Assembly (NCBI GenBank): GCA_964417555.1 | Contig: CAYQIM010000033.1 | Location: forward strand, 1-13,942 | Length of the DNA: 13,942 nt | From: CAYQIM01 sp964417555 | Lineage (GTDB): Bacteria > Pseudomonadota > Gammaproteobacteria > Diplorickettsiales > Diplorickettsiaceae | Direction of reading: 5' to 3' | Shown: positions 13,942 through 13,942 of the stretch, piece by piece | How the letters are laid out: the number at the start of each line of letters is the position of its first letter | How positions within the stretch are numbered: position 1 is the first letter of the stretch | Notes under the pieces: generated by a model | Seen by the model: the letters and a program-made list of their open reading frames with translations, nothing else | Database searches by the model: none | What the model was told of the DNA's origin: nothing | Position numbers and translations under genes: made by a program

Positions 13942-13942
13942 T

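Noticed and set aside
1..13942. Terminal repeats as proof of a circular or linear plasmid
   Set aside because: The copies are inverted, so they do not give a circular overlap. There is no replication or partition gene, and cut genes at both ends fit an assembly break at a multicopy repeat better.
1..13942. CRISPR array or complete insertion sequence
   Set aside because: No regularly spaced repeats and no intact transposase were seen; only the Rpn remnant and the terminal repeat suggest mobile DNA.

Overview
The window is AT-rich apart from its two ends. It looks like a whole contig or repeat-bounded segment from an intracellular gammaproteobacterium. My best guess is Legionellales, close to Rickettsiella/Diplorickettsia/Coxiella. 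This is inferred from composition, decayed prophage modules, a PIN/AbrB toxin-antitoxin pair, an Rpn-type nuclease remnant and a giant effector- or toxin-like gene. The taxonomic call comes from memory of gene style, not from a search. The same 95-bp GC-rich (57/95 G+C), hairpin-forming repeat lies at both ends in inverted orientation (1-95 and 13847-13941) and cuts a gene on each side.

Left part (54-2979, all minus strand): a decaying phage recombination operon. In transcription order it holds a 142-aa protein, a 140-aa protein, a frameshifted small gene of about 69 aa, a YqaJ-type exonuclease, a frameshifted Bet/RecT annealing protein with a DUF3820-like tail, and a small gene whose 3' end runs into the terminal repeat. 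The genes overlap or nearly touch, which suggests translational coupling. A structured leader precedes the operon.

Region 3090-4078 (minus): a small ribbon-helix-helix-like protein with an inverted repeat over its probable promoter. Upstream of it is an AbrB-type antitoxin/PIN-type toxin operon with a perfect 26-bp palindrome over its probable -10 box.

Region 4182-5086: an integration scar. It has an Rpn-family C-terminal remnant and a 79-aa gene with a similar tail (both plus strand), the 3' half of a tRNA-Phe gene, and two integrase-tail remnants on the minus strand. A 15-bp stretch of the tRNA half recurs inside the right-hand integrase remnant.

Region 5099-7064 (minus): a DUF1917/BLES03-like protein, a coiled-coil protein, and a gamma-class carbonic anhydrase-like hexapeptide protein with all three zinc histidines.

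Region 7162-13846 (minus): three overlapping open frames of 207, 1177 and 864 aa. They read best as one giant gene broken by two single-base losses in homopolymers. Repair gives 2228 codons, still without an N-terminus because the terminal repeat cuts it off. It looks like a large secreted or toxin-like protein, with a possible TcdA/TcdB-like pore region, an NLS-like basic patch and one clear membrane helix. In all, four genes are broken at homopolymers, so either pseudogenisation or homopolymer sequencing error is at work here.
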